This document shows, piece after piece, positions 10,959-20,241 of a stretch of DNA of 60,598 nt. Origin of the DNA: Davidsoniella eucalypti (lineage: Eukaryota > Ascomycota > Sordariomycetes > Microascales > Ceratocystidaceae); the NCBI GenBank assembly GCA_004009845.1, contig RMBW01000146.1, forward strand, positions 1 through 60,598, given 5' to 3'. The position numbers were made by a program, and so were the translations under genes. Within the stretch, counting starts at the first letter, position 1; each line of letters begins with the position of its first letter. The notes beneath the pieces were generated by a model. It searched no databases, was not told where the DNA came from, and was given only the letters and a program-made list of their open reading frames with translations.

Positions 10959-13340
10959 TTACAAGCTACCTTTTCGATGCCACCTTCCTAGATCCACCTT
11001 CTTGGGGTGAGCAACAGAACCGGACACACCCTTTCTCTTGGTGGCTGTTGGGGGCCCAACATAGCTAGCCCTATCAAAATCAATAACCATCAAGTCATCA
11101 CATTCCTCATTATAGAGTAGATTCTGTGTTCTGATATCCCCATGCTTGACACCCAACTCTTGAAGTTTTGCAAGTTGTCGATCAATGTTCCACCCATTAA
11201 GGCTACAAAGCCACTTGCCCCCATATGACAACAAAAGCATATGTTTGTTAATCCTGAAATTAACACAGAGATTTTGCTCCATAGCAACATCACCAAGACA
11301 AACGGGGACAACACTTCCTTGTATATCAACTAGGTGGTTGTACATGCTAGCCTCATGATGAAGCAAGCCCACATCTTGTTCCTCCACTGCCTTTCCTACC
11401 AAGGTATACCCAAATGGGTGAGCAGTAACCTTGGTCAAGCAGCCAGCAGCACCGCGAAGACCCAAAACTTCACAATCATTATCAAGGTTCGTATCAAGCT
11501 GGGCCTTGATAGTAGTCAAAAGCTGAGACTGATTGATGGGGTGATGCTGTGTATGTTCAAAGACAGAGGGATGAGAAGAAGCAATCATGGATTTAGCTTG
11601 TGAGTGAAGTTTGTAGTTAGGACACTTCTTATCCAGTTCCCGATTGAACTTGAGGCCAAGTAGGCAAGCCTGTGTGCAATATTCAGCAAGTGGGGGCCTA
11701 GTAATTGAGTCAACAACGTGTTGTTGCCCAGTTACATTCGTGGATGGGCCTGAGCTGTTACCACCACTGGACTCGGGAGGGTTCGGCCTAGAGGAATTAC
11801 TCTGTCTCAAAGCTAGGTTTTGGTGACCATGGGAACTGCTCGGAGCATACTCAGTCCCAACTTTAGCAAGACTGTTCTGTAGAGAAGCTTTTTCTTGACA
11901 TGTTAAAGTAGGAGCCGGAAGTGACAAAAGCAAAAGTGTCAAGATATGAGCGACCGGTGTCTGCTTTATATCGTCAAGTTGGTTTGTAATTGTATCGTCA
12001 TCAAGCATGGGATCTTCTCTAGAGCGATAAGGGATTCCAGATATGTCGTTTCGAGGAATAGAAAGGTGGTAATAGACCTTGGTGGGATCGAGAGAATCGA
12101 TGTGTAACAGTATCATAGATTCTCCAGTCATCACGTAACCATAACTAACTCCATCAGATTGCATGTAATGAAACAATTGCGTTATAGCATGGCTGACCAT
12201 CGTGATTCCTTTATCATGATCAAACTTTGCCGAAGAGGTAAGATTACATGACAGAGGCGAGCCTGATTGATCCAGCAAAGAGTCGGTAAGTTCTGCTGGG
12301 CTAAGCTTATGGGGCGCCTTGAATTCTGTGATAAAGAGCCTCTTGGGAGGCTGACGTTGTTGCGAATTATGGCCTGAACAACGACTATCAGGCTCAGCAG
12401 GAGCGCCGTCGACAGGAGAGCGGGCAGGTCGTTTGCTGCTAGACTCAAGATGGGGCCTGGTTTGGGGACGAGTAGATCGGAGACATGGCCTAGTATCAGC
12501 ATCGCCGGGCTGTAGTGAAGGGATGGCAACAGTAGAATGTATACTGTGAATTTCCTCAGTATAATCATTCTCTAGAAATCCCCTTTCATCCACCTCTTGA
12601 CCATCTTTCTTGGTATCGCCCTTCCCCTCATCATAAGTGTTAATAATTTTTTTTACTCTTTTGTTTGTCGCGGAAGATATTCGGGTCATATCCTGCTTGA
12701 TACTGGTGAACTTGTTGTATGTATCAATGTCATATGAATCAGCCTCTAGATTGAAACCTAGATACTTATTGATAATCTGCGAAACACAATCCCCAACAGC
12801 CCTCTGAGAGAACACAACAGTCTCTGCATCGGTAGCTATTGTACTATAACTTCGTACAGTCCGTTGTTCACAGGCAATTGAGTTAAAACTCTGAAATATA
12901 GGTTTTTGGCCAAATACAGCAATAAGATGGGAAAACATGTCATCATGACACTCTTGAAAATCTGCCCATGGTACAAGCTGACGAGGGTACCATCGATCTT
13001 GAATTGCAGTATATCCACCAGTTGAGCACAGGATATGATCCTTAGGGAGTACTTCCAAAGTTTGAAAGTGTCGAGAGAAACTATAGTAAATCAATGGAAC
13101 AAGTTTAAGCCCCTGTATAAGTGCTTCGGCTGCTTCGGCGCGGGCTTCGGCTGCTTCTCTGGCGAGTCGTTCTTTCTTGGTGCGTGCTTCGGCTGCTTTG
13201 ATGCTTTTGGCGTTTTCTTCGTGCTGTTGCTTTTGTCTTTGGAGAGCTTCCGCAATAGCCCTGTCTAGATTACTTTGGCTCGGCATTGCTTCGGACTCAG
13301 GGGCCGATGGTGCTTCCACTTCATCAATTTCATTACCCAT
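10959..13340 (-). CDS. Spok-like protein 1: nuclease-kinase, candidate spore killer / self-protecting toxin
   Basis: Single exon, 793 residues. The ATG at 13340 was chosen; the frame extends only three codons further upstream, to a TTG. Domains in order: acidic N-terminus; charged Ala/Glu/Arg coiled coil about 24-80; a family-typical block with YPRQLVPWADFQECHDDMF about 118-136; a basic low-complexity stretch about 280-330; a PD-(D/E)xK-type nuclease with Asp318 and E339-F-K341 in FITEFKAPHKL; a Ser/Asn-rich linker 500-545; a Cys finger C555, C559, C573, H579; and a short C-terminal kinase fold with Lys650, HGDIRTQN (733-740) and DFD (754-756). This order matches the Podospora SPOK proteins, where the nuclease part is needed for killing and the kinase part for resistance. 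All catalytic positions I can see are intact. Function as a driver is inference; homologues are widespread in ascomycetes and most are untested. Confidence 0.8.
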   Translation of the reverse strand: MGNEIDEVEAPSAPESEAMPSQSNLDRAIAEALQRQKQQHEENAKSIKAAEARTKKERLAREAAEARAEAAEALIQGLKLVPLIYYSFSRHFQTLEVLPKDHILCSTGGYTAIQDRWYPRQLVPWADFQECHDDMFSHLIAVFGQKPIFQSFNSIACEQRTVRSYSTIATDAETVVFSQRAVGDCVSQIINKYLGFNLEADSYDIDTYNKFTSIKQDMTRISSATNKRVKKIINTYDEGKGDTKKDGQEVDERGFLENDYTEEIHSIHSTVAIPSLQPGDADTRPCLRSTRPQTRPHLESSSKRPARSPVDGAPAEPDSRCSGHNSQQRQPPKRLFITEFKAPHKLSPAELTDSLLDQSGSPLSCNLTSSAKFDHDKGITMVSHAITQLFHYMQSDGVSYGYVMTGESMILLHIDSLDPTKVYYHLSIPRNDISGIPYRSREDPMLDDDTITNQLDDIKQTPVAHILTLLLLSLPAPTLTCQEKASLQNSLAKVGTEYAPSSSHGHQNLALRQSNSSRPNPPESSGGNSSGPSTNVTGQQHVVDSITRPPLAEYCTQACLLGLKFNRELDKKCPNYKLHSQAKSMIASSHPSVFEHTQHHPINQSQLLTTIKAQLDTNLDNDCEVLGLRGAAGCLTKVTAHPFGYTLVGKAVEEQDVGLLHHEASMYNHLVDIQGSVVPVCLGDVAMEQNLCVNFRINKHMLLLSYGGKWLCSLNGWNIDRQLAKLQELGVKHGDIRTQNLLYNEECDDLMVIDFDRASYVGPPTATKRKGVSGSVAHPKKVDLGRWHRKGSL

Positions 13341-14680
13341 GATTGGCAAATCGATTTGTGAGTAGAGAAAGGGAAGAATAGATGATATGTAGTTGTAGAA
13401 GTATTGTGGAATGATAGACAGAGAGAAATCAAGATCAAGTAATCAGAAGTGAAAGGTGTAGTTGATTGTTGTTGTTATTATTGTCCTGTTGTAGGTGTAT
13501 ACTTATGTACATATTTTCTCCACAATATGTCCTTAGGTGATTAGGCAGACAATATGTCCTTAGGTGATTAGGCAGACAATATGTCCTAAGGTGATTAGGC
13601 AGCCACCACGGTGTTTACTAGGTTGGACCTTTATGGTCATGTGACACATGCTATATCAAGGGAATTTAGATGATACCAAACACAATAACTTCACCTGCAG
13701 CAACACTACATCAAGTCCTAGCCATTTTCATGCCCAAACTTAACCTCAACGTTGATGCCTGACAAAATTATTTGTAGATCTAGCATTGAAGACTAGATGG
13801 TAGTAAGCGGTAGAAGGGTCAGAATATATGTAGCATGTTTGAGTACCCTTTTCCTTGTGATACACCTAATTATTTATTTCCAACCAAACACCACAAACAC
13901 ATTAGCATGACAGAACAAACAGGAAACAATAAGCCCAAGAAATTTGAGCCGGCAAACAAAAAGAGACCTTTCTCGTTGTCTATTAATTAAAGTTAATCAT
14001 GTTGCTTCTTTTTATATATTTTGAATCACTCTTCCTACCGACACTGTTTGTTCCTGAAGGTTTCTCTTCCACTAACCCTATCGTTTCCTGAGGAATGGCA
14101 AATGACAAGAGTATTTAGAACGATATGAAGAATACTGACACGGAGAGGATTATTTACAAACTCCAACTAGTAATTGACTATAGAATACTATCACAATACA
14201 AAAATGAAATAAAGAGATTTGTAAAAAAGGAAAATAGTATCAAGTATGTTTACTTGACCATTGGAACCATCCTTTAGAGAATTAGTCTAGATGACACAGA
14301 AAACGCACGAACCAACAGACACTATAAAAAAAGATCTAAGTAGATATAGAGAAGAGAAAATATAAGAATAAAACGAGAAAGATCGGAAATGGAATATAAA
14401 AACAAATATAGTGCAGGAGCCGTCCTAATTGTCATAGCAAAGACAAGCGGAATAGATGAAGAAGAATCTTGTCTAAAAAGAAATCGTAGCGAACAGATAG
14501 ATGGGGATGATTTCATTAACGAATCGTCGTAAACGAGCAGCAAAAAACAAAGGGTGATGCCGGGAAATAAGCGAAGATATCAAACAAGACAAAAAAGAAC
14601 AAGGTGAGCTGGGTTATTACGGAGCAAGTGAGAAAGAGAAGAGGGAAAGAGATCCAGAAACGAATGAGAAACTCGCACAA
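13341..14680. other. Upstream region of Spok-like gene 1
   Basis: AT-rich, no gene recognised. It contains the 27-bp tandem repeat at 13523-13603, which lies 183-263 bp upstream of the Spok-like ATG. Confidence 0.5.
13523..13603. repeat. Three tandem 27-bp units upstream of Spok-like gene 1
   Basis: Units start at 13523, 13550 and 13577 and share CAATATGTCC, TTAGGTGATT (TAAGGTGATT in the third) and AGGCAG. It sits in the promoter/5' UTR interval of the gene starting at 13340. Confidence 0.9.
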
Positions 14681-14689
14681 GTGTTTTGT

Positions 14690-15060
14690 ATTGCCCTTAC
14701 GCCATCTAATGGGGCCCATCTGCATAGCCTCGGTATCGTCGCCAGACTTCTCCTTGGAGGCAGCGGGCTTATAGCCACGACGGAAGATGAGGACTTTGCC
14801 CTTGGAGCGCTTCTCGGAGGTCAGGAAGTCAGGAGTGGTCTGGCGGTCGGGGCACTCGAAGCCAAGACCCTCGAAGTAGGCGCGGGCCGAGGTGGCGCTG
14901 CCAAAGTAGATCTGGCGGCCCTCGTACAGAACCAGGGCCTTGTCGAACAGGTCGTAAGGCAGCCTGGGGGGGCCTGGTAGATGGAAACGGCGGCGGCACT
15001 GCCGAACAGCTCGGCCTGGAGACGCAGGGTCTTGCAGAATCTCACTATGGGCCGTAGTGG
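14690..15060 (-). pseudogene. PDR-type ABC transporter fragment, frameshifted and internally deleted
   Basis: Minus-strand translation gives LRLQAELFGSAAAVSIYQAP, then after a frameshift at a G/C homopolymer (about 14965-14972) YDLFDKALVLYEGRQIYFG, YFEGLGFECPDRQTTPDF and LTSEKRSKGKVLIFRRGYKP. The first parts are the end of the first nucleotide-binding domain of fungal PDR/ABCG pumps. The last part resembles the linker that normally lies after the first membrane domain, so several hundred residues are missing in between. A non-functional piece of a multidrug efflux transporter gene. Confidence 0.8.
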
Positions 15061-15660
15061 TGTGCCAGATGCACTGAGACCTGGAGCACCGGTCAACCGA
15101 GTCGTGGAAACCTCAAAGGGTCTTTGGAACGGTGCACCCGTGAACGTCCACAGGTAAGGCACATTTTTATAGTGCGGACGAGGAAGATGTATACCAGGTG
15201 ATATGGTATAGCTTCCACGATGACGACTCTTTTTTTCCCGACTCGGAATTTGCCCTTTTCTTTGTACATCTGCTTTAAACGAGATTCCCATCTGTTTCAA
15301 TGCTTTACAGGTCTCGGGGCCCACTTTCTCGTTGCTCTTTCCCGTCGCCATGCTGCGCTTAAAACAACCAATCATAGACCTAGAAAAGATGCTGATGTCT
15401 ACCGCCTTAGACGCGGACAACATAGTGGGGTGGGAAGTACATACGATTATGTATCTAGCCGCCTTAGCTAGGTGTAGAGATACCTTGCTTCGTTGTATCG
15501 TCACCCCACAAACGACGTGTACGGCCGAACAACGGCACTAAGACGATCCTGCAGGTCAGACTCTGATTAACGCCCTGCAAATCAATTTGCTTAAGAAGCT
15601 TTGTCAACTTCTATCAAGTCGAGTCTCCCGTTTTTGTGCCTAGTTCACGCTCTTTAAATA
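15061..15660. other. No recognisable gene
   Basis: Open frames exist on both strands (for example minus 15504-15080), but I recognise no family. It lies between broken gene fragments and is probably rearranged DNA. Confidence 0.4.
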
Positions 15661-15679
15661 TTATATCTCTGCTCCAAAA

Positions 15680-15907
15680 ATGGCCTCTATCACTACTCCT
15701 GTCGTCCGTCGCTGGGCTGCCCTTGCCCGCGATACCAACGAGACCAGCATCCAGCTGGCTTTGAACCTCGACGGCAGTGACTTCCCTGTCCAATTGGATA
15801 CCCACCTATACGATGTTAATGTCAGCCCTGATAAGCGGACTATTCTGCTCCATGATCAGAGCCATGATGCCGAGTCGGCGTCAAGTTCAGCTGGGCGCGG
15901 GCCGTAA
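15680..15907 (+). pseudogene. Chimeric fragment: HIS3 N-terminus joined to a piece of PMS1
   Basis: The 75-codon frame starts MASITTPVVRRWAALARDTN, then ETSIQLALNLDG, the N-terminus of fungal imidazoleglycerol-phosphate dehydratase (HIS3). It breaks off well before the catalytic LDHMLHALAKH region. At about 15785-15795 it continues in frame as QLDTHLYDVNVSPDKRTILL followed by HDQ, a hallmark of the MutL-family mismatch repair protein PMS1. About 36 residues of one gene are thus fused to about 25 of another, unrelated one. A protein of use is unlikely. The preceding 50 bp may be HIS3 5' UTR. Confidence 0.8.
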
Positions 15908-15929
15908 AATCATTGCATATGCTACAAAA

Positions 15930-16400
15930 CTTCATGGGTATTACGTATACTTTGAGGACAGGCCGGGCGGTCCCAGCTGTCCCATAGTTTCCTGTGAGGC
16001 GACTGCAGGAGTTGAGTCTTTGGACAGCGTTGCTGCTGCCCGGCTGGCTCTTCCTTTGGCTAGCATTTCCTTTGCCAGGTTGACCTTTTCCAAGTTCAAC
16101 TCTGCGGCCTTGGGTTGTGGTTACGGGTGGCGGGCTCTGGGCAGACGAATTGGGGGCAGGCCTTGATGTCGGTCATTGGTAACCCTTCGCCGCATGGCCG
16201 CACCCAAGCATAGCCTTTGGCCCCAGCAGGACCTGGGCCAGAGTGGCCTCCGTGGGAAAGTTGATGTATTATCGGCATAGCTCCGCAATCTTCAGGCAGA
16301 ACTGTCGGAGGCTGCGTGCGTGGATCTTGAGGTCCGGGACCGTGACATATGTAGGACAGAACCCAATCTAACCAGGGGTTTCTTTCCAGCAATTCCTCAG
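15930..16400 (-). mobile_element. Possible retroelement N-terminal fragment
   Basis: Minus-strand frames give LNLEKVNLAKEMLAKGRASR then AAATLSKDS, and further upstream NPWLDWVLSYICHGPGPQDP. The first resembles the segment that precedes RT in some LINE ORFs. The match is weak and interrupted by stops; it could be unrelated. Confidence 0.3.
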
Positions 16401-16744
16401 CTTCGGCCTGGTGGCGGGTGGATAAAAAATTACGGTGCTTTCTCTAGTTCAGTATTTATTCTTTGCCTTTTGGTGTTAGACCCCGGGAGTCCTTGAAGAT
16501 CCCCCCATAATGGAAGGTCCGATCTAAAAAAAAAAAAAACATACAAACACAGAAAATAAGGATACATTTTGTATGGGGGAAGCAGTGGAGAAGACAGGCA
16601 GCGCTAGCCTGGCTAAACTTATTTCCTCACTGTTCACCCAGCAGGTTGGTAGAGACACAAACGAAAAGACCAGAGCGCTCAAGGTTCGAGGAAGGTACTC
16701 AAGGAGACAGCTATCGCGAGATAGAACAGTCGGAAATGCCAGGC
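16401..16744. other. No gene; A-tract
   Basis: Contains an uninterrupted A run at about 16526-16540 and a short frame starting at 16573 without recognisable domain. Confidence 0.4.
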
Positions 16745-17015
16745 AACTGGAACCTTCAAAGTGTTGCCCTCCGAGTGTGAGTGAATCTCTGAGCAGCGGA
16801 GATGAGACTCGGTAGACCAGCAATCGTGAAAGATGTACAGAAAAGGGGTGGGCGGTCGTTGGTGAGAACGTCCCTCCTCCAGAGGGGGAAAAACGGGCTC
16901 AAGGCCTCACAAAATAGTGCATCATGAACTAAATCAATAGTTGCGGGAATGGACAGCGACATTGGTGATATGTGCTGGTCGCTCTTAAAAACTCACGACG
17001 AAGGGACCTGGTCAC
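16745..17015 (-). repeat. Dispersed repeat family F, copy 2
   Basis: The reverse complement aligns with 3757-3990: GCGACCAGCACATATC.CCAATGT, GCTGTCCATTC, GATGCAC, GTGAGGCCTTGAGCCC, GCTGGTCTACCGAGTCTCATC. No ORF recognised. Confidence 0.6.
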
Positions 17016-18249
17016 AAGCTGATTCTCAAGTCATGGAGTGTACCCTAATTCACCTTGACCCTAATACAATCAAGACCCCGCTTTATAGATACTACCCAAC
17101 TCACTTACTCAAGTGGAACAACTTCTTATAGTTTATTCTTTTTGCTGACGAAGTATATCTCACGATTTATTCTCGATATAGCAACCCTTTTTTGTATAAT
17201 CCTTTTTGTATAACCCTTTTTGTATAACCCTACCATAAGAAATGGAGCTCGTGTGACTGATGAATTTCATTTTTTGTCGACTTTGTTGTATAACTTTAAA
17301 AACCAAAGTCATTAGAAACGAAAAAGAAGGGGTGACGAACACCTCGTACAAAAAAGAAAAGAGAGGAAAAAAAAGGTAGAACAAACCCAAACTACCAGAT
17401 AAAATCACAAGACCATGGATGGAAATTATTCTCATAGCTTTGATAGGACTATTCCATTATCTCCCCCGCTTTGCATTACTTGAAGAGTTTGATCTCTATG
17501 TTTCTGTTATTTTGTTTCTTTCTTTTTTTTGTCTCTCTTCCCATATATTTCTCCACCCCGCTCTTTGCTTTTTGTTTTTTTTGTCTTGTGTCTCTTTTTC
17601 CGGGCCTGTCAAGCTGATTTTATCAAATATTATGTTCAGTAGTTGCATCTGTAACTAGTTAGCTTGTTATACCTTTTGTTTTGTTTTGCGTTTTTTCTTT
17701 CTTTTTTCCTAGACATCGACTTAGCCTAAATGGGCGTCTTACATTGTGAAATCTCGCATCTACATTATATATATGTACTAGTACGTCATATACGTATACA
17801 TTTCTGAGACCTCGCTTGTCAGCCTCTTTTTTGGTTTTTTATCTTGCAAGTTTCTTCTCACTTTTCATATCTTTTTGGGGGGGGGGGGTTTTGTCGTTGA
17901 TATCTACTCACTCTATACCCCTCCTCTTATCTTTATGGTTCTGAAATTTATGGTTCGAGATAGCTGTACTAAGACAAAACAGCGACATATATATCGACCC
18001 ATATATACCAATGTTTTTCTTTTTTTTTTCTTGCGTCTTCACGTCATGGAGAAGAAAAAGAGATGTGCTCACCGTTGTAGGAAAATATGCAGGCCGATCC
18101 CAAGAGTGACTGGAGAAGACGAAATGTATCGCAAGTGAGAGAGAGAGAGGGAGGGGGAAGAGAAGGAAAAAGAAAGAAAGAGAAAGAAAGAGCGGGAGAT
18201 GAAGCAAAGAGAACCAGCTCAGCTGCCCAGGTTCGGAAATGTATCGGTG
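17016..18249. other. Intergenic, T- and A-rich low complexity
   Basis: Contains short repeats of TTTTTGTATAACCC around 17185-17230, a G run at 17878-17888 and a GA-rich stretch at 18135-18195. No gene seen. Confidence 0.5.
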
Positions 18250-18263
18250 TAGATAGATGCTCT

Positions 18264-18309
18264 TTTTTTTTTAATTCATTTATCTTATGGAGCTATAGAG
18301 CTATGAAGA
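18264..18309 (-). mobile_element. Micro-retroposon copy 2, near a TATA box
   Basis: 46 bp beginning with the poly(T) of the minus strand and ending at the element's 5' end (reverse complement TCTTCATAGCTC). Perfect 14-bp target-site duplication TAGATAGATGCTCT at 18250-18263 and 18310-18323. Confidence 0.85.
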
Positions 18310-18351
18310 TAGATAGATGCTCTAGTCTAGTACTCAGGCTTCTTTCCAAAG

Positions 18352-18360
18352 TATAAAAGG
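18352..18360 (+). promoter_or_regulatory. TATA box of the SET-domain gene
   Basis: TATAAAAGG about 120 bp before the upstream ATG at 18473, followed by a pyrimidine-rich presumed leader. The micro-retroposon target-site duplication ends 28 bp upstream of it. Confidence 0.6.
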
Positions 18361-18472
18361 CCACCGCAAGCCTCTCTATCCATCCAGTTCTGCTATACAT
18401 TCATGCCCACACACTTACCCTTTTCCATTCAACCTCCTTCACTACTCGTACACAATACCTACAGCAAATAGA

Positions 18473-18622
18473 ATGTCTGATCTCCACGAGCCGGCGCTAG
18501 ATTCATTAGATTCTAGCCCTATATCACTGACTCAATGTCTTCTTCTTCTGTTGCTGGCGCACTTCATCCCTGCCCTGATCTTCGTTATCTTCCCTCGCCA
18601 TCACTCCGGGATGGCCCATTAG
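18473..18622 (+). other. Upstream ORF overlapping the SET-gene start
   Basis: A 49-codon ORF (MSDLHEPALDSLDSSP, then a Leu-rich stretch) begins at an ATG 62 bp before the main ATG in another frame and ends inside the coding region at TAG 18620-18622. Such an overlapping uORF would be expected to lower translation of the main frame. It may equally show that the transcript starts downstream of 18473. Confidence 0.4.
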
Positions 18623-20241
18623 GCTCCCGATATGCAGGCCCTACATGTCCTCCTGAACGTCACATCGAAAAGCATCCTCATATCTTTTCCGATCTGGTAC
18701 AGAATGGCCCGGGCCACGGCATCTTCACCTCGGAATATATTCAAGTAACTATAGCCTCTCTTTGCCATCCCTCTCTTTGCCATCCCCTCTCTCTACATCT
18801 CTTCCTAACATCTCTTCCTAACATCTCTTCCTATGTTGATATCTTTCTAACTCTTGCACAGCAAAATACAGTCCTTCTCAAGGTCCCCCTCACCAGCTGT
18901 ATTTCCTGGCCCCGTAGCAAATACTCCGAGCCCTTCCAGTCCATCTTCTACAAATACGGGACCCCGTCTCAACTAGGTCTCATCTCCATTGCCTTCCTCC
19001 TAGAGCCCACTGACAATTTCGTATACTGCCACCAGACAATCATGGAGTCTGCATCAGCGGCCTCTTCCCCTTCTTCATCTACTTCTCCCTGCCAAAGAAC
19101 GTCCATGGCAGCATCGATACTCGATAGACATGTTGCGTATTATCCCCTCAACCGATCATCACTACGCAAAAAGAAGATGATGCTCAGCAACAGCAATGCT
19201 GCCCCTAACAAATCGTTCCCTCCCGTTTCTCCTGCTACTTCTGCTGCCCGCAAAACCCTTTCCTTCCAACAAGATTTATTCTACGCCGACCTTGAAATCG
19301 CCCGCCGTGCCGTTCCAGACATCGATCTCAACGCTTTTCGTAATGCTTGGATCTTTGTGCTGGAACGGTTCATGGCATACACGCCGCTAGGCGCACACAA
19401 TGGCTCCGCGTCAGATGGCACATCATCATTCTGGCCGCGGCCCCCGCAAACATATCATCTGCCTGACTCCAGCTACGTCCCCGACCAGCCCTTGACACAC
19501 CGAGGAGACATCTTCAATATCGTCGACGTGCAATCGCCTCTAACGCCCGGCCATCTAGACGAACATGTCTCTGCCGTGACAAAAACAGCCTTCTTGGCTC
19601 CCTTTATCGACCTGTTCAACCACCATAGCACTGAGGCGAGCTGTCAAGCCAGGGTCCGTGATGAGGCGATCGAAGTCTACTCCACGAGGCCGATACGCCA
19701 AGGTGAACAAGTCTTCGTTTCCTATGGCAACTTCTCGCCAGCTGAGCTACACGTGCGTTTCAACGTTGGCAATCAACCACCCGATCTCTTCGCCACGCCG
19801 GCGAACCTGTATGTCAAGCCACCAACCATATACCCTCCTCGCGTCGCCTCAACCTCCTCGTCATCGTCGTCTTCTACAGCCCCTCCTCCCGTCGCCTCAA
19901 CCTCCTCGTCATCGTCGTCTTCTACGGCCCCTCCATCCCGCGTTGATAACCACTCCCAGTTCCAGCGTCTCTGGGATCGCGATAACAACGGTGGAGGTGG
20001 CCTCGATATCTCTGTTCGCGCCACATATGTTCCCCAGCCTTTGCGCCGCGTGCCTTACTTGACCGCGGAAACACGTGATATCAGTGGCGCCATCGGTCTC
20101 GTCTATCAGACCATGGACACTATGAAGCAGACAGGCGATGTTCAGATCGCTACGTGTGGTACAGCTGGAAGAATTATCGGCGAGGTGAACGATGAGCCGG
20201 GGGAGATACAGACCATCGAGAGAAGTAGGACTGGTCGGTAA
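18535..20241 (+). CDS. SET-domain protein (SETD3/RuBisCO-LSMT type), putative protein lysine methyltransferase
   Basis: Exons 18535-18744 and 18862-20241, 529 residues. The 117-nt intron (CAA|GTAACT to GCACAG|CAA) is a multiple of three and stop-free, so the genomic frame reads through it. Splicing is supported because it joins GHGIFTSEYIQ directly to QNTVLLKVP, the canonical start of a SET domain. Other landmarks: PFIDLFNHHS (about 317-326, the NH motif) and GEQVFVSYGNFSPAEL (about 351-366, the catalytic Tyr region). The SET domain is split by a Ser-rich insert about 135-200. A tandem duplication encodes VASTSSSSSSSTAP twice at about 398-427. This class methylates lysines (or histidine, for SETD3) on ribosomal proteins, actin or other non-histone targets; the substrate here is unknown. 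Confidence 0.8.
   Translation: MSSSSVAGALHPCPDLRYLPSPSLRDGPLGSRYAGPTCPPERHIEKHPHIFSDLVQNGPGHGIFTSEYIQVTIASLCHPSLCHPLSLHLFLTSLPNISSYVDIFLTLAQQNTVLLKVPLTSCISWPRSKYSEPFQSIFYKYGTPSQLGLISIAFLLEPTDNFVYCHQTIMESASAASSPSSSTSPCQRTSMAASILDRHVAYYPLNRSSLRKKKMMLSNSNAAPNKSFPPVSPATSAARKTLSFQQDLFYADLEIARRAVPDIDLNAFRNAWIFVLERFMAYTPLGAHNGSASDGTSSFWPRPPQTYHLPDSSYVPDQPLTHRGDIFNIVDVQSPLTPGHLDEHVSAVTKTAFLAPFIDLFNHHSTEASCQARVRDEAIEVYSTRPIRQGEQVFVSYGNFSPAELHVRFNVGNQPPDLFATPANLYVKPPTIYPPRVASTSSSSSSSTAPPPVASTSSSSSSSTAPPSRVDNHSQFQRLWDRDNNGGGGLDISVRATYVPQPLRRVPYLTAETRDISGAIGLVYQTMDTMKQTGDVQIATCGTAGRIIGEVNDEPGEIQTIERSRTGR
19848..19942 (+). repeat. In-frame tandem duplication of about 48 bp in the SET gene
   Basis: Two almost identical units encode VASTSSSSSSSTAPP twice. 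They lie after the SET core, in a region tolerant of length change. Confidence 0.9.

Noticed and set aside
10959..13340. Annotation as an ordinary serine/threonine kinase (FunK1 or Sgk2-like)
   Set aside because: The nuclease ExK block, Cys finger and N-terminal coiled coil in this order fit SPOK-type proteins; FunK1 has a different core (typically HRDIS..N) and lacks these parts.
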